A stretch of 64,000 bases of DNA from Sphingobacteriales bacterium. GTDB lineage: Bacteria; Bacteroidota; Bacteroidia; Chitinophagales; Chitinophagaceae. Shown here one piece after another: positions 20,601-28,382 of the stretch (its first letter is position 1; every line of letters begins with the position of its first letter). The position numbers and the translations under genes were made by a program. Under the pieces are notes generated by a model. The model saw only the letters and a list, made by a program, of their open reading frames with translations. It had not been told where the DNA came from and made no database searches. The stretch spans positions 1 to 64,000 of the forward strand of contig JACPUV010000022.1 in the NCBI GenBank assembly GCA_016192105.1, written 5' to 3'.

Positions 20601-21252
20601 ATTTTAATGTATTTGCAGAACTTTGAAAAGTACTGTTCGCTGCACTGATGGGCAAACATCCCGCCACCAGGTTGGGATACCGGATGGTGAATTCCCAGCA
20701 GGCCGTACCACCCGCAGAAAGACCATTGACAAAGATCCGGTTGATATCCGCTTTATTCTGCGGTACCAGGAAATTCTGGATCAGCTCGGCCAGTGCATCA
20801 TACTGTGCGGGACCGAAGAAACCATATTCATTTTGCGGATATAATAAGAACCCATCAAATTTCCCGGAGTTTACAGAATCTTTGTGGAGCTGTCCGCCGT
20901 GAAACAACTGGTATTCGTTGTCGTAAATATTTTCATCTCCGCTTTCACCCAATCCGTGAAAGAAAATAAATACAGGATAGACCTTGCCATCATTTACATT
21001 GTGCTGGTAGGTCTTGGGAAATTTCAGGCGAAACACGTTCCCTTTGTAGATATAACACCGGTAATCCTCGGTATTCCAGTTCAGGCGGGTTGTTTTAACC
21101 CAATCCCCCACCTGCCCATAAGGCGGCTGGGCTACAAAGCCACCGGTATATTCAATAACCGGGTCGGCCGGGTTCATCACCTGCGCCGGGCTAAACTGGA
21201 ACAGGCAGCAAAACAGGGTTGCAGCAAATAATCTCTTAAGTAGCATTTTCAT
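14686..21252 (-). CDS. Giant T9SS-exported esterase with Ig, fibronectin-III, LamG and jelly-roll-like modules
   Basis: A 2188-residue protein. A signal peptide (1-23, SPAQ) is followed by an alpha/beta-hydrolase with HGLGESGDE, the nucleophile elbow GLSAGG (Ser near 178), an acid candidate in GGLDKN and the histidine in RGHGCW. Ig-like domains follow (about 290-450), then several Fn3 domains (NRRYYYKLRA-type ends such as NTRYYYKLRAV), a LamG/concanavalin-type domain (about 765-935) and cadherin-like domains (about 1045-1230). Three copies of a roughly 175-residue module (about 1232-1407, 1602-1774, 1874-2046) carry the signature TGNNSG. The end (about 2095-2188, beginning VAVYPNPFTDAINV) is a type A T9SS sorting domain, so the protein should be exported and anchored. 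It lies within the polysaccharide cluster and may act on surface or plant-type esterified polysaccharide. Confidence 0.88.
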   Translation of the reverse strand: MKMLLKRLFAATLFCCLFQFSPAQVMNPADPVIEYTGGFVAQPPYGQVGDWVKTTRLNWNTEDYRCYIYKGNVFRLKFPKTYQHNVNDGKVYPVFIFFHGLGESGDENIYDNEYQLFHGGQLHKDSVNSGKFDGFLLYPQNEYGFFGPAQYDALAELIQNFLVPQNKADINRIFVNGLSAGGTACWEFTIRYPNLVAGCLPISAANSTFQSSANTLKYIPIWHFQGGLDKNPSPATSQALGNAILAVGGSYKRTVYPNRGHGCWYDAWGEKDYFPFMNRTHKANPVPLFGKYEFCVGETVNVTLGLSPGFAAYEWRKDGVTIAGATSNTYTVTSFGTYSCRFRRGTVWSPWSPTPIVVKLKDPTVPPAIQTKGLMSKVIPAPDGNTGVTLMEPTGYQTYSWTRVGNATVLSTVDTFRATSPGSYVVKLTEQFGCLSEFSQPFTVVDANGPNKPDMPGNVMLSPLSLTQMKIDWSDNPNSAFNETNFEVYQATQSGGPYTLVGITNQDITTFTVNGLNQNTRYYYKLRAVNNTGASAATEEVSSKTVADTQAPTAPGNLRVTAATNNSVSLAWNASTDNVGVDKYDIYINGVKSFVTSATSFSCYNLTTADSGYLFIVKARDAAGNVSNPSNNVYGIPPILVPPVPGAPTNVTATAVSHKRINISWTDNSSNETGFEVLRSTNPIAGYFAIGTTEANGTTYADSIGLNASTTYYYQVRSVYGYGGSPLNVEPQASWKLNNSYTDASINNKQLLAGGAVFDAANKMEGTHSLRFDGNGQYTHVTTATNDYLRGGYSSKTVSFWMRSNNNLGNRVVFDLGGSDDGLAVRLDALTLYAGIASNNTRRSISTLFPSTGWNHIALVYNVNTFRLYVNGLEVASNLNLGFTAVGTTTNESRLGGVNGTNSFNTGTGYFNGWLDQFEIFDVPLSQADIVKRMNNSAVTVTATTLATPALPAVPSGLTATGISSSSNSITWVDNAASESGFRLYKSDDDNLNYVLLATLPANATSYTDAGLFANAIRYYKVTVFNADGESGPSNEDSARTLQPLPVVSPVGDKVMRYGTQLNVPVQANSPLNSIINFSFQNLPAFASFTPGANGTGVLSFTNPAQAQQGTYAGIVVTATDSYGSSSTSFQLTVNDNYDPVLPVISNVSLNEKQTAQVDITATDPNAADILNWSFTGLPAFVSTTINGNTAQLNYAPGYADHGDYQVTATVTDGNSGSASRTFSIHINDVSPTRKIYLNFTDGSIATPAPWNATNKQPALNDNFPNLKDDAGVTTPIGFRILSPWGNIGNGSNVLGVNTGNNSGIYPDAVIRSAYWTDASVQNMSVYGLDITKKYTFTFFGSRGGVVDNRTSLYTVKGLTATLNAAGNSQNTVSIPAIQPEADGTLAMSLARNAGSNFGYLNALVIDEVFDDSTAPAKPRNLTAQLAGSTAQLTWIDAAYNEVAYEVYRSANLAGPYTLINPGGNNVNLQAYNDGGLAGNQHYYYTVRAVNSYGNSPFSDTADVLTGNGAPVMATIPNVTMRIQETQNVNVAVTDDLGDVTTLTASNLPSFATLVDNGDGTGVIQINPGNSIGIYNNVTITATDDHGASASRSFRIVVRDVFNSVYVNFSNTPSLAGPSPWNNFNSVPFAGKVLTNMIDDSETPTGISITQVDTWEGANDLGASTGNNSGVYPDNVMKSVYYQSSTVPMRLRVAGLNPVNTKYNLVFFASRQAGDDRSTSYTANGQTVTLNAANNINNTVQLNGLVADAGGVIEFSCLKTGTSPYAYLGAVVIQSYVDDGTPFAPSNLVATAVSKTAIRLNWSDKSSDEDGFEIQRAESFNGPYTLINTTAANVSTYTDGTGLQAGKVYYYKVRGVRTGVYSAFTNVASTSTFMYSVYINFNRQNNAAAPWNNTSRAPEQGRVFSNLRNDLSNSSGLNMTVVDNFSGDNPSGMNTGNNSGVWPDNVLRSSWWVDVGVVSTLKISNLNQNMAYSFVFSGSRNGGGDRTCIYTINGKSVSLNASFNTTQVVQIDNVKPDQNGEVLVTVSLGQYAAFAYLNGMIINGYKLGTQSGSGFTGRGAVPDYVQEGNQPPVPVVTTVAAPNNNATVSRNPVNSEVSGEVAVYPNPFTDAINVSLYVTGENEKVLIRLIDMSGKQVFIREFAGLQQGDWKQQLTIPGEQLAPGVYLLEVSGADKKLPPKIFKLVKNR

Positions 21253-21457
21253 AAAGTTTGTTTAATAGCTTGTACAAAAAAACCGAAAGGTTCTTACGGG
21301 AGATTGGTTGATGCTCAATGTACTATTGAGTATCAGTAGATTACTGCCTTTAGATAGGAATTTGGAAAGGTTAGGTTGGTTTACTTATAGAATAAGTCGG
21401 AAGAGACCACAAGATAGACTAATTTTCGGGAAGAAAAAGTCCGGAGGTCAGGAATTT

Positions 21458-22642
21458 TTAAAGAAATTTTTCCCCTTTTTTCCTATGACGGGGACCATGC
21501 AAATAAATCCCGATCCGGGTGTAGCGGACAAAAAACTGGTACGTTAAAATGGTAAACGCCAGGGTAACCGAAAAAACAGCTATAAATTTTATTCCTGAAT
21601 GTATATTGAATTGTAAAAGAATTAGTTGCAAAAAAACGACCAGTCCCATATGCACCAGGTACATCCAATAGGCTGCATCCGACAGGTATCTCCACAACCG
21701 GCTCTCATCGCGGAAATAATGCAAAAAGATGCCTGTGATCCCAAAAACCAGGAAAATAATCTGGGCGCTTAGTAATAATTTGATCCCAACAATGGATAAT
21801 CTGAATGAAGGGGGGTTGCAATCGTGGTAATCCTGGTAAAAAATAAAGCCCGAGATAAGCAGGCCGGCCCCCAGGAGCCAGGCGGCATTTTTTACCATAA
21901 AATCAAAGACCGAAGACCGGGTATTGATCACCCAGCCCAGTCCCATAAAAAATCCGTAAAAGAGCAAATTGACAAACCCGGGTACCAGCCCGGTGTCCAC
22001 CGGCACTAGTAATTCGCCCTGCAGCAACAGGATGCCCCAGGTTCCGCCGATAGCGATCAGCGCCAGGGAAATCGCATAGCCCTTGCTGTTATTTACTACT
22101 TTTAATAAATAGGTGGAAACCGGCCGTATAACAGGCAGGGAGGCGGCACGGACATATACAACCGCAACGATATAGTACAGCAACAGGTAATACAGGAACC
22201 ATAAGTGGGCAATCCCGTTCCAGCCGAATAACTGTTTAAAACTGGCTTTTAGATTCATCAGCCGGTCTGCCCCGTAAACAGCGCTGTTCTGGTGGTATAA
22301 AAAAGGGAAGACTGTTACGGGTAAAATGAAAATCAAACTGCCGAGGAAAGGGATACCGATGCGCTGCCACCTGCGCCGGATAAATTCAGCCACCCCCACT
22401 TTGTAAATTAAAAAGCGACAGAAAAAACCGGCTACCATAAAAAAGAGCGGCATCCGGAAAGTATGAATCAGGAAATAAAAATAATCAAATACCGGGCTGT
22501 GACTGTAGGTATCATGCGGCCATACGGGCAGCGCCTTTTCCTTATAGACAATGGTTGCGTGCAGAAAAATCCCCAGGATCATGGCAAAAGCCCTTAATGC
22601 ATCAATTCCATGATATCGCTGACCAGCCTGTAAATTGCTCAT
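21458..22642 (-). CDS. OpgC-like acyltransferase family membrane protein
   Basis: The 394-residue polytopic protein begins with YHGIDALRAFAMILGIFLHAT and has IHTFRMPLFFMVAGFFCRF. Both are hallmark segments of the acyltransferase 3 family, and overall it is closest in feel to the glucan-succinylating OpgC (MdoC) subgroup. About ten membrane helices are present. It probably transfers an acyl group (acetyl or succinyl) to a surface glycan. It is the second such enzyme in the cluster, after 11295-12383. The gene lies between the giant esterase gene (205 bases downstream) and the divergently oriented FkbM methyltransferase gene. Confidence 0.82.
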   Translation of the reverse strand: MSNLQAGQRYHGIDALRAFAMILGIFLHATIVYKEKALPVWPHDTYSHSPVFDYFYFLIHTFRMPLFFMVAGFFCRFLIYKVGVAEFIRRRWQRIGIPFLGSLIFILPVTVFPFLYHQNSAVYGADRLMNLKASFKQLFGWNGIAHLWFLYYLLLYYIVAVVYVRAASLPVIRPVSTYLLKVVNNSKGYAISLALIAIGGTWGILLLQGELLVPVDTGLVPGFVNLLFYGFFMGLGWVINTRSSVFDFMVKNAAWLLGAGLLISGFIFYQDYHDCNPPSFRLSIVGIKLLLSAQIIFLVFGITGIFLHYFRDESRLWRYLSDAAYWMYLVHMGLVVFLQLILLQFNIHSGIKFIAVFSVTLAFTILTYQFFVRYTRIGIYLHGPRHRKKGEKFL

Positions 22643-22776
22643 AAATTATTCGGGTTGCTGAAGCACCTTAAAAGAGGGAGAATAAAGACCCGCTGACTCC
22701 ATTCAAAAATAAAAAGTAAAATACAAAATATTACCGGATTTTTGATTCAATTTTCAATGAACCTTCCCCCTACAAT

Positions 22777-23541
22777 ATGAAAAATAAATTACTGAAATTA
22801 TCGCTCTACTGGACCACATTCGGCATCCTCCCCGGCACATGGCTCCTGCTGAAAATTGCATTCAGCTCCCGGAATAAAATCATCTCCTTGTCCCCGCCGG
22901 GTTTTCGTTTCCCCATTTATATCCGCGCTCATAGTTCGGATGAATATACTTTCCAGCAAATTTTCATTCAAAAGGAATACGCATTCCCCATTGATAAAAA
23001 GATCAGCAGCATCCTGGATGCCGGCGCTAATATCGGACTCGCGGCCATTTTCTTTGCGCAAAAATTTCCGGAGGCATCCATCCTCTGCCTGGAACCCGAA
23101 CCGGGTAATTTCCAATTGCTGCAAAAGAACACGGAACACTATCCCAACATCATCCCGGTGCAGGCCGGTCTCTGGAGCAAGTCCGCTTTTCTCCAGGTAA
23201 TCGATGAGGGGCTGGACAACTGGGGATTCACTGTTAAAGAATGCAGGGAAGATACCCCGGGTGCCATCAGTGCCGTTTCGATAGCTGACCTGCTGGCCCG
23301 GTATTCCCGTGAACGGTTTGATCTTGTAAAACTGGATATCGAAGGCAGTGAAAAAGAAATCCTGGATGCTCCCGATTCGGCAAACTGGCTGGCTGCCTGT
23401 TCCGTCCTGGTGATTGAACTGCACGACCGGATGAAACCCGGCACTTCCGCCTCTTTATTCAAAGCGGTCCGGGACAAAGAATACCTGTTTGATGTAAAAG
23501 GGGAGAACCTGTTATTCCATTTCAAAAACGGTACTGCGTAA
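22777..23541 (+). CDS. FkbM-family methyltransferase
   Basis: The 254-residue protein has the FkbM-type SAM-binding core ILDAGANIGLAAIFFAQ (motif I), CLEPEPGNFQLLQKN (acidic ribose contact) and the VKLDIEGSEKEIL motif that is diagnostic of the family. FkbM homologues usually O-methylate sugars of glycans or small molecules, so sugar methylation of the exopolysaccharide is likely. It is the only plus-strand gene in this stretch. It ends 1 base before the stop of the convergent SAM methyltransferase gene, so the two genes meet tail to tail. Confidence 0.85.
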   Translation: MKNKLLKLSLYWTTFGILPGTWLLLKIAFSSRNKIISLSPPGFRFPIYIRAHSSDEYTFQQIFIQKEYAFPIDKKISSILDAGANIGLAAIFFAQKFPEASILCLEPEPGNFQLLQKNTEHYPNIIPVQAGLWSKSAFLQVIDEGLDNWGFTVKECREDTPGAISAVSIADLLARYSRERFDLVKLDIEGSEKEILDAPDSANWLAACSVLVIELHDRMKPGTSASLFKAVRDKEYLFDVKGENLLFHFKNGTA

Positions 23542-23542
23542 T

Positions 23543-24298
23543 TTATTTTCCTTTCTTTTCCCAGACGGAGACAAAGCCGCCCGTACAGCCCAGGGGTAAT
23601 TTCTCTGCAATGGCACAATCCAGTTTCTGCAGGCTCTTTACCCTTTTGGTGATTAATGAAAAAGGAAACACATCTTCGATAAAATTGGTTTTACCCAGCC
23701 GGCTGATCCGGAATCCTGTTTGTTCCGCCAGGGCCCCCAGGCTCCGCTTTGTAAAAAACTGGATATGCGTTAAATCATCCGCATCACTTTGTACCGTGGT
23801 TCCTTTGTACCCAAAGAGCCCCTTTATCTTCAGCACCAGCCGCCACATCCAGTTGTTTTTTTTCTGCAAACGGATATAGGGCCGGGTCACAAAAAGTTCC
23901 CGGGGGCCTTTCCCGTTTGGAACGGTAACGATCAGCACGCCGTTATCGGAAAGCACCTGGTTGACCACTTTCAAAAAATCAGCGGGCTGATGCAGGTGTT
24001 CAATCACTTCGCTGCAGATAATGGCATGATAACGGTGCCCGTCCGCCACCAGTTGTTCCGCGCTCTTTACTTCAAAACTCACCCGCTCCGATTTATTCAG
24101 TGACCGGGCTTTTTCAATGGCTTTTTCGCTTACATCCACTCCTTTCACCCGGAATCCCAGTTCGCCGAGGCGACGGGAGATCACACCGTTCCCGCAACCG
24201 ACATCAAGCACTTCTGCTCCTTCCGGCAATTCGGCTGTCAGCACCCCGGTAATAAAGTTTAACCGTTTTATATCCGCATATCTTTCAAATTCCGCCAT
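23543..24298 (-). CDS. Class I SAM-dependent methyltransferase (UbiG-like)
   Basis: A 251-residue protein with the SAM-binding motif EVLDVGCGNGVISRRL, the acidic GVDVSEKAIEKAR and the post-motif IICSEVIEHLHQP. This is the methyltransferase 11/UbiG-type fold used for small molecules and sugars. The substrate is unknown. In this operon a sugar or lipid-linked saccharide is the natural candidate. It starts 7 bases downstream of the GT4 stop codon, in the same direction, so the genes are co-transcribed. Confidence 0.83.
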   Translation of the reverse strand: MAEFERYADIKRLNFITGVLTAELPEGAEVLDVGCGNGVISRRLGELGFRVKGVDVSEKAIEKARSLNKSERVSFEVKSAEQLVADGHRYHAIICSEVIEHLHQPADFLKVVNQVLSDNGVLIVTVPNGKGPRELFVTRPYIRLQKKNNWMWRLVLKIKGLFGYKGTTVQSDADDLTHIQFFTKRSLGALAEQTGFRISRLGKTNFIEDVFPFSLITKRVKSLQKLDCAIAEKLPLGCTGGFVSVWEKKGK

Positions 24299-24305
24299 GG
24301 ACTGT

Positions 24306-25436
24306 TCAGTTTTTGTTTCTTAATACCTGTTTATATAATCCCTCAATTTGCCGGGTCATTTCTTTTGCTGAGTACCGGGTGCTCACTGTATCCAGGGCCT
24401 CTTTCCCGTAGCGGTTTCTCTTCTCCGCATTCCCCGCCAGGTCCACCAGGGCAGCCGATAAATCAGGGACCAGGTTACCGGTTTCAACCAGCACCCCGTT
24501 CCGGTCATGCTGCACCACTTCCCTGGATCCGTCCACATTGGTGGCAATAACCGCTTTTCCCATCGCCATTGCTTCCAGTAACCCGATGGGTAATCCTTCC
24601 CACAGGGAGGGCAGTACAAAAATATCCGCTGCTGCCAGCACATCCGGTACATCCTGCCGGAAAGGCAAAAGGGTAACCGATTTTTCCAGTTTAAATCCTG
24701 CGATCAGTTGCTCCGCCGCTGCCCGTTCGTCCCCCTCACCCACCATCAGGAGGTGCATACCCGGGAACCGGTCCAGTGCTGTCTGAAATGCCCGGATCAG
24801 GCTTAGCGGTTGTTTATGTGAAGTGAACCGGGCAATGAATAAAACAAGGATCGTTTGCTCCGCAATACCCAATTCCCGGCGGATATTTTTGAATGAGTTG
24901 GCCGGGTTGAATTTTGATAAGTTGATCCCGTTGGTGACAACAACCGAATCAAATGATTTTATAAACTCCCTGCCGGTTTGCTGATTCGACGCCGAAACAG
25001 AAATGACCAGGTCGGAACGCTGTGTCAGGTATTTTTCTCCCATGATCCTGATCTTTCGCAGTACAGCCGGCTGGTCCTGGTGAAATGACCAGCCATGGAC
25101 GGTATAGATCACCGGTATTTTCAGTGAATGGGCCGCCCATAATATATTGGAATTGGCCCTGCTCCCGTGCGCATGAACCAGGTTCACTCCATTGTCTTTG
25201 ATAAATTTCCGGACCTTCCTCCATTTTGTAAAATCAAAAGGACGCTCGGTATAGATCACGTTCGTTTTTACCTCCATCGCTTTCAGCCGGTCCACCATCG
25301 GACCAGGGGTAAAAGAGAGTACCACCGGCTCAAAAGTCTCCCGGTCCAGGTTCTCGACCAGGCTCAGGAGGTGCGACTCACCTCCCCCGATCTGTCCCTG
25401 CCGTATGCATTCCAAAACTTTGATTTTACCAGACAT
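24306..25436 (-). CDS. Glycosyltransferase family 4
   Basis: The 376-residue GT-B protein has the N-terminal glycine-rich acceptor motif QIGGGESHLLSL, LVHAHGSRAN, the linker VTNGINLSKFNP, the C-terminal VLFIARFTSHKQP and the donor-site EGLPIGLLEAMAMGKAVIAT (EX7E motif). These are full signatures of retaining GT4 enzymes. It should add a hexose or related sugar during repeat-unit assembly at the cytoplasmic face. The gene lies 23 bases downstream of the epimerase gene and 7 bases upstream of the methyltransferase gene. Confidence 0.88.
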   Translation of the reverse strand: MSGKIKVLECIRQGQIGGGESHLLSLVENLDRETFEPVVLSFTPGPMVDRLKAMEVKTNVIYTERPFDFTKWRKVRKFIKDNGVNLVHAHGSRANSNILWAAHSLKIPVIYTVHGWSFHQDQPAVLRKIRIMGEKYLTQRSDLVISVSASNQQTGREFIKSFDSVVVTNGINLSKFNPANSFKNIRRELGIAEQTILVLFIARFTSHKQPLSLIRAFQTALDRFPGMHLLMVGEGDERAAAEQLIAGFKLEKSVTLLPFRQDVPDVLAAADIFVLPSLWEGLPIGLLEAMAMGKAVIATNVDGSREVVQHDRNGVLVETGNLVPDLSAALVDLAGNAEKRNRYGKEALDTVSTRYSAKEMTRQIEGLYKQVLRNKN

Positions 25437-25459
25437 ATTTTCCCGTTGATACCGGTTGG

Positions 25460-26464
25460 TTACCGGGGGTTAATACCCCACCCGTCGGGGAGCTTCTCTG
25501 TAATTTCAATATTGGAAAACTCCTGGCCCTGCCTGGCGCCTACTTTTTTGGCCCAGGCGGCCATCCGGGCAATTCCTTCTTCCAAACCGATACCGGTCGG
25601 GGCGCCAAATACGGAATGGGCCCGGGTATGATCGGAATAGGCATGCAGGACTTCGTTCCGCGCACTCAGGTAATTGATATCCGGGCTCACCCCGAATTCC
25701 TTACATACCACCGTGGCCAGTTCGTTTACCGTATAGGGTTTATCGGCGCCGATATTGAATACTTTATTATACGCTTCGGGCATTCCCACACTTTTAGCAA
25801 TAGGAATCGCCACATCATCGATATAACTGAAGGCCCTTGTCTGGGTACCATCGCCGAACACCGTGAGTTGTTTGCCCTGCATGATCTGGTTCATAAAAAT
25901 GCCGATCACATTGCGGTACTTGTCCCCGATATTCTGGTTCTCGCCATACACGTTGTGCGGGCGAAATACCACGTAATTCAGCCCAAACATCTTGTGGGCC
26001 GCTTCCAGGTCCATTTCAACCGCGTACTTGGACACGCCATAGGGATCTTCCGGTTCCGGTTTCATTTCCTCCGTCATAGGAAGCTGTCCTTTTCCATAGA
26101 CCGCAATGGAGGAGGTGAATACAAAACACTTTACCTTATATTTTACCGACTCATTGACCAGGTTGATACTTCCCACCAGGTTCGTATTGTAATTGTATCT
26201 CCTGATAAAATGGGACAGTCCTTCTGCTGCATAGGCTGCCAGGTGATAGACATACTCAAACCGGTATTCATCAAACAGCTTGCTGATCAGTGCATGATCC
26301 GTAATGCTTCCTTTCACAAAAACAGCCCCGGCCGGGATATGGTCTTCAAAACCGCCGCTGAGGTCATCCAGGGCAACCACATTGTACCCCATTTTCATAC
26401 AATGGCCAACCACATGTGAGCCAATGAAGCCGGCTCCGCCGGTTACCAAAACATTCTTTTTCAT
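25460..26464 (-). CDS. NAD-dependent sugar epimerase/dehydratase (extended SDR)
   Basis: The 334-residue extended short-chain dehydrogenase has the NAD-binding GGAGFIGSH start, YHLAAYAAEG, the catalytic serine region FTSSIAVYG and the YGVSKYAVE catalytic Tyr-x3-Lys, plus FRPHNVYGENQ for substrate contact. It resembles UDP-glucose 4-epimerases and UDP-glucuronate epimerases. It presumably supplies a nucleotide-sugar precursor for the polymer. The exact sugar cannot be set from motifs. It lies 17 bases downstream of the AsnB-type gene and is part of the minus-strand operon. Confidence 0.87.
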   Translation of the reverse strand: MKKNVLVTGGAGFIGSHVVGHCMKMGYNVVALDDLSGGFEDHIPAGAVFVKGSITDHALISKLFDEYRFEYVYHLAAYAAEGLSHFIRRYNYNTNLVGSINLVNESVKYKVKCFVFTSSIAVYGKGQLPMTEEMKPEPEDPYGVSKYAVEMDLEAAHKMFGLNYVVFRPHNVYGENQNIGDKYRNVIGIFMNQIMQGKQLTVFGDGTQTRAFSYIDDVAIPIAKSVGMPEAYNKVFNIGADKPYTVNELATVVCKEFGVSPDINYLSARNEVLHAYSDHTRAHSVFGAPTGIGLEEGIARMAAWAKKVGARQGQEFSNIEITEKLPDGWGINPR

Positions 26465-26481
26465 ACGCGAATTATTAACTT

Positions 26482-28377
26482 TTATAATTTTCCCACCCAG
26501 CGGTTATACCACAACTGGAAGGACAGTAACTGCCAAAGCTTCTGGTAGTTCACTTTTTTACCTGCCAGGTAATCATCTCTCAGTTTAATGATCGGACCGG
26601 TTTCAAAAAGACCGGTTTTCGAAAGGCAGTTTTCACTTAAATAGTATGTTAACTGCTCCTGCAATTCCTGGCGGAACCAAACCGTTAAGGGGGCGATAAA
26701 GGGCCGCTTGGGTCGGTCCATCATCTCCTCCGGCAAATATTTGTGTACGATCTTTTTTAATAACCATTTATTGACCCCGTCCCGGATCTTAAAAGAGAAC
26801 GGGAGCTGGGCCAGGAATTCCACCAGCCGGTGATCGATCATCGGTTCCCGTCCTTCCAGGCCGACCGACATGGTGGCCCGGTCCACTTTAACCAGGTTAT
26901 TATCCACCAGGAAGGTTTTATAGTCAATGGCCAGCAAACGGTTCAGGTTATCGTTTTGGCCGTCCTTTCCGTCTGCAAATGCGGTAGGCAGCGCTTTATA
27001 GTCCCCGGACAGAAACGATTTTACTTCTGATTCTGTTATATACTGGCTGATATATTTCATGGCCTCTCCCAGGTCATGACTCTTCCAGATCAGTTTCATT
27101 TTTTCATACCGGGTCGCGAAATTGTATGTTGAACGGAAATACGGGATATGCGCCGGGTTCACCAGGGACATGGCCCCGCTCAGGATCGTTTGCACCGGAA
27201 CCGGCAGGCCGTTGGTGTACTTATTGGCCAGGTTAAATTTATGATAGCCCCCGAATATTTCGTCCCCTGCATCCGCGCTCAGGGCCACTTTTACCTGCCG
27301 GCGGGCCAGGCGGCTGACCAATACCGTCGGAACGGTAGAGTTATCGGCAAAGGGTTCATCATAAATTTCCGGGAGCAGCGGAAGCACCTCCCCCGCTTCT
27401 TTAGCGGTCAGGTACCACTCCGTATGATCGGTACCCAGGTGGGCGGCAATTTTTTTGGCTTCTTTGGCTTCATTAAATTCCAGTTCATGAAACCCGATCG
27501 TAAAGGTTTTTAATTTTTCCGTCCGGCCGCTTTGCAGCAGGGCCGCCACACTGGAGCTGTCATAACCACCGCTTAAAAAAACGCCGACCGGTACATCGGA
27601 AACCATCCGGTACCCGTAGGCGCTTTTCATTAGTTTTTCGGTCTCGGTTATTGCTTCTTCGTCGGTGATCTTTAGCGCCGGTTTGTTGTAATAATCGGCC
27701 ACATCCCAGTATTTATGCAATTCCCGCTCCCCGGATTCCAGGTCAATCGTGAGTATATGCCCCGGCAGCAACTTCGCCGTATGCTGAAAAATACAATGAG
27801 GCCCGGGGATATAGCTATACTGCAGGAAAAGCGCCAGGCTGCTGATGTCAATATTTTTTTCGAAGCGTTCATGGCGGTACAGGGCTTTCAGTTCGGAGCC
27901 GAATAACAGGATCTCATTTTTCCAGTAATAGTAGAGGGGCTTAACCCCTGCCCTGTCCCGGATCAGGAAAACTTTTTTACGGGTTTTGTCATAGAGGGCG
28001 ATGGCGAACATCCCGATGAATTTCTGCAATACCTCCAGCCCCCAGCAGTGATACCCTTTCAGGATTACTTCCGTATCCGAACCGGAAACAAATGAATACC
28101 CTTTTTCTTCCAGCTCTTTCCGGATCTCCTTAAAGTTGTAGATCTCCCCGTTGTAATTGACCACGAGGTCACCGAAATGCATCGGCTGGTGGCCCAGGGC
28201 CGAGAGGTCCAGGATCGACAACCGGCGCTGCCCGAAGCCGATCAGCGCTTTGCCTGTTTCAAACACTTCGTAGCCGGCATCATCCGGTCCGCGGTGCGCC
28301 AGGGCATCGGTCATTTCCTTCAGCTTTTCCAGCGAGGTTGTTTTCCTGAAATCCAAAAAACCGGCAATTCCGCACAT
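26482..28377 (-). CDS. asnB: Glutamine-hydrolysing asparagine synthase-type amidotransferase
   Basis: The 631-residue protein begins MCGIAGF, so Cys2 becomes the N-terminal glutaminase nucleophile. AHRGPDD and the glutaminase residues follow. The synthetase half has the PP-loop SGGYDSSSVA near residue 270, where canonical AsnB has SGGLDSS. Length and layout are those of AsnB. Within polysaccharide clusters such homologues often amidate uronic acid residues rather than make asparagine. Given its place between an epimerase and a GT2 gene, amidation of the glycan is my preferred reading. Both options remain open. Confidence 0.87.
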   Translation of the reverse strand: MCGIAGFLDFRKTTSLEKLKEMTDALAHRGPDDAGYEVFETGKALIGFGQRRLSILDLSALGHQPMHFGDLVVNYNGEIYNFKEIRKELEEKGYSFVSGSDTEVILKGYHCWGLEVLQKFIGMFAIALYDKTRKKVFLIRDRAGVKPLYYYWKNEILLFGSELKALYRHERFEKNIDISSLALFLQYSYIPGPHCIFQHTAKLLPGHILTIDLESGERELHKYWDVADYYNKPALKITDEEAITETEKLMKSAYGYRMVSDVPVGVFLSGGYDSSSVAALLQSGRTEKLKTFTIGFHELEFNEAKEAKKIAAHLGTDHTEWYLTAKEAGEVLPLLPEIYDEPFADNSTVPTVLVSRLARRQVKVALSADAGDEIFGGYHKFNLANKYTNGLPVPVQTILSGAMSLVNPAHIPYFRSTYNFATRYEKMKLIWKSHDLGEAMKYISQYITESEVKSFLSGDYKALPTAFADGKDGQNDNLNRLLAIDYKTFLVDNNLVKVDRATMSVGLEGREPMIDHRLVEFLAQLPFSFKIRDGVNKWLLKKIVHKYLPEEMMDRPKRPFIAPLTVWFRQELQEQLTYYLSENCLSKTGLFETGPIIKLRDDYLAGKKVNYQKLWQLLSFQLWYNRWVGKL

Positions 28378-28382
28378 GGCCC

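Noticed and set aside
22798..23424. 208-codon minus-strand frame opposite the FkbM gene
   Set aside because: The plus-strand FkbM motifs are decisive. The opposite frame is a shadow.
25616..26419. 267-codon plus-strand frame opposite the epimerase gene
   Set aside because: It is the antisense shadow of a clear SDR enzyme and its product has no family features.
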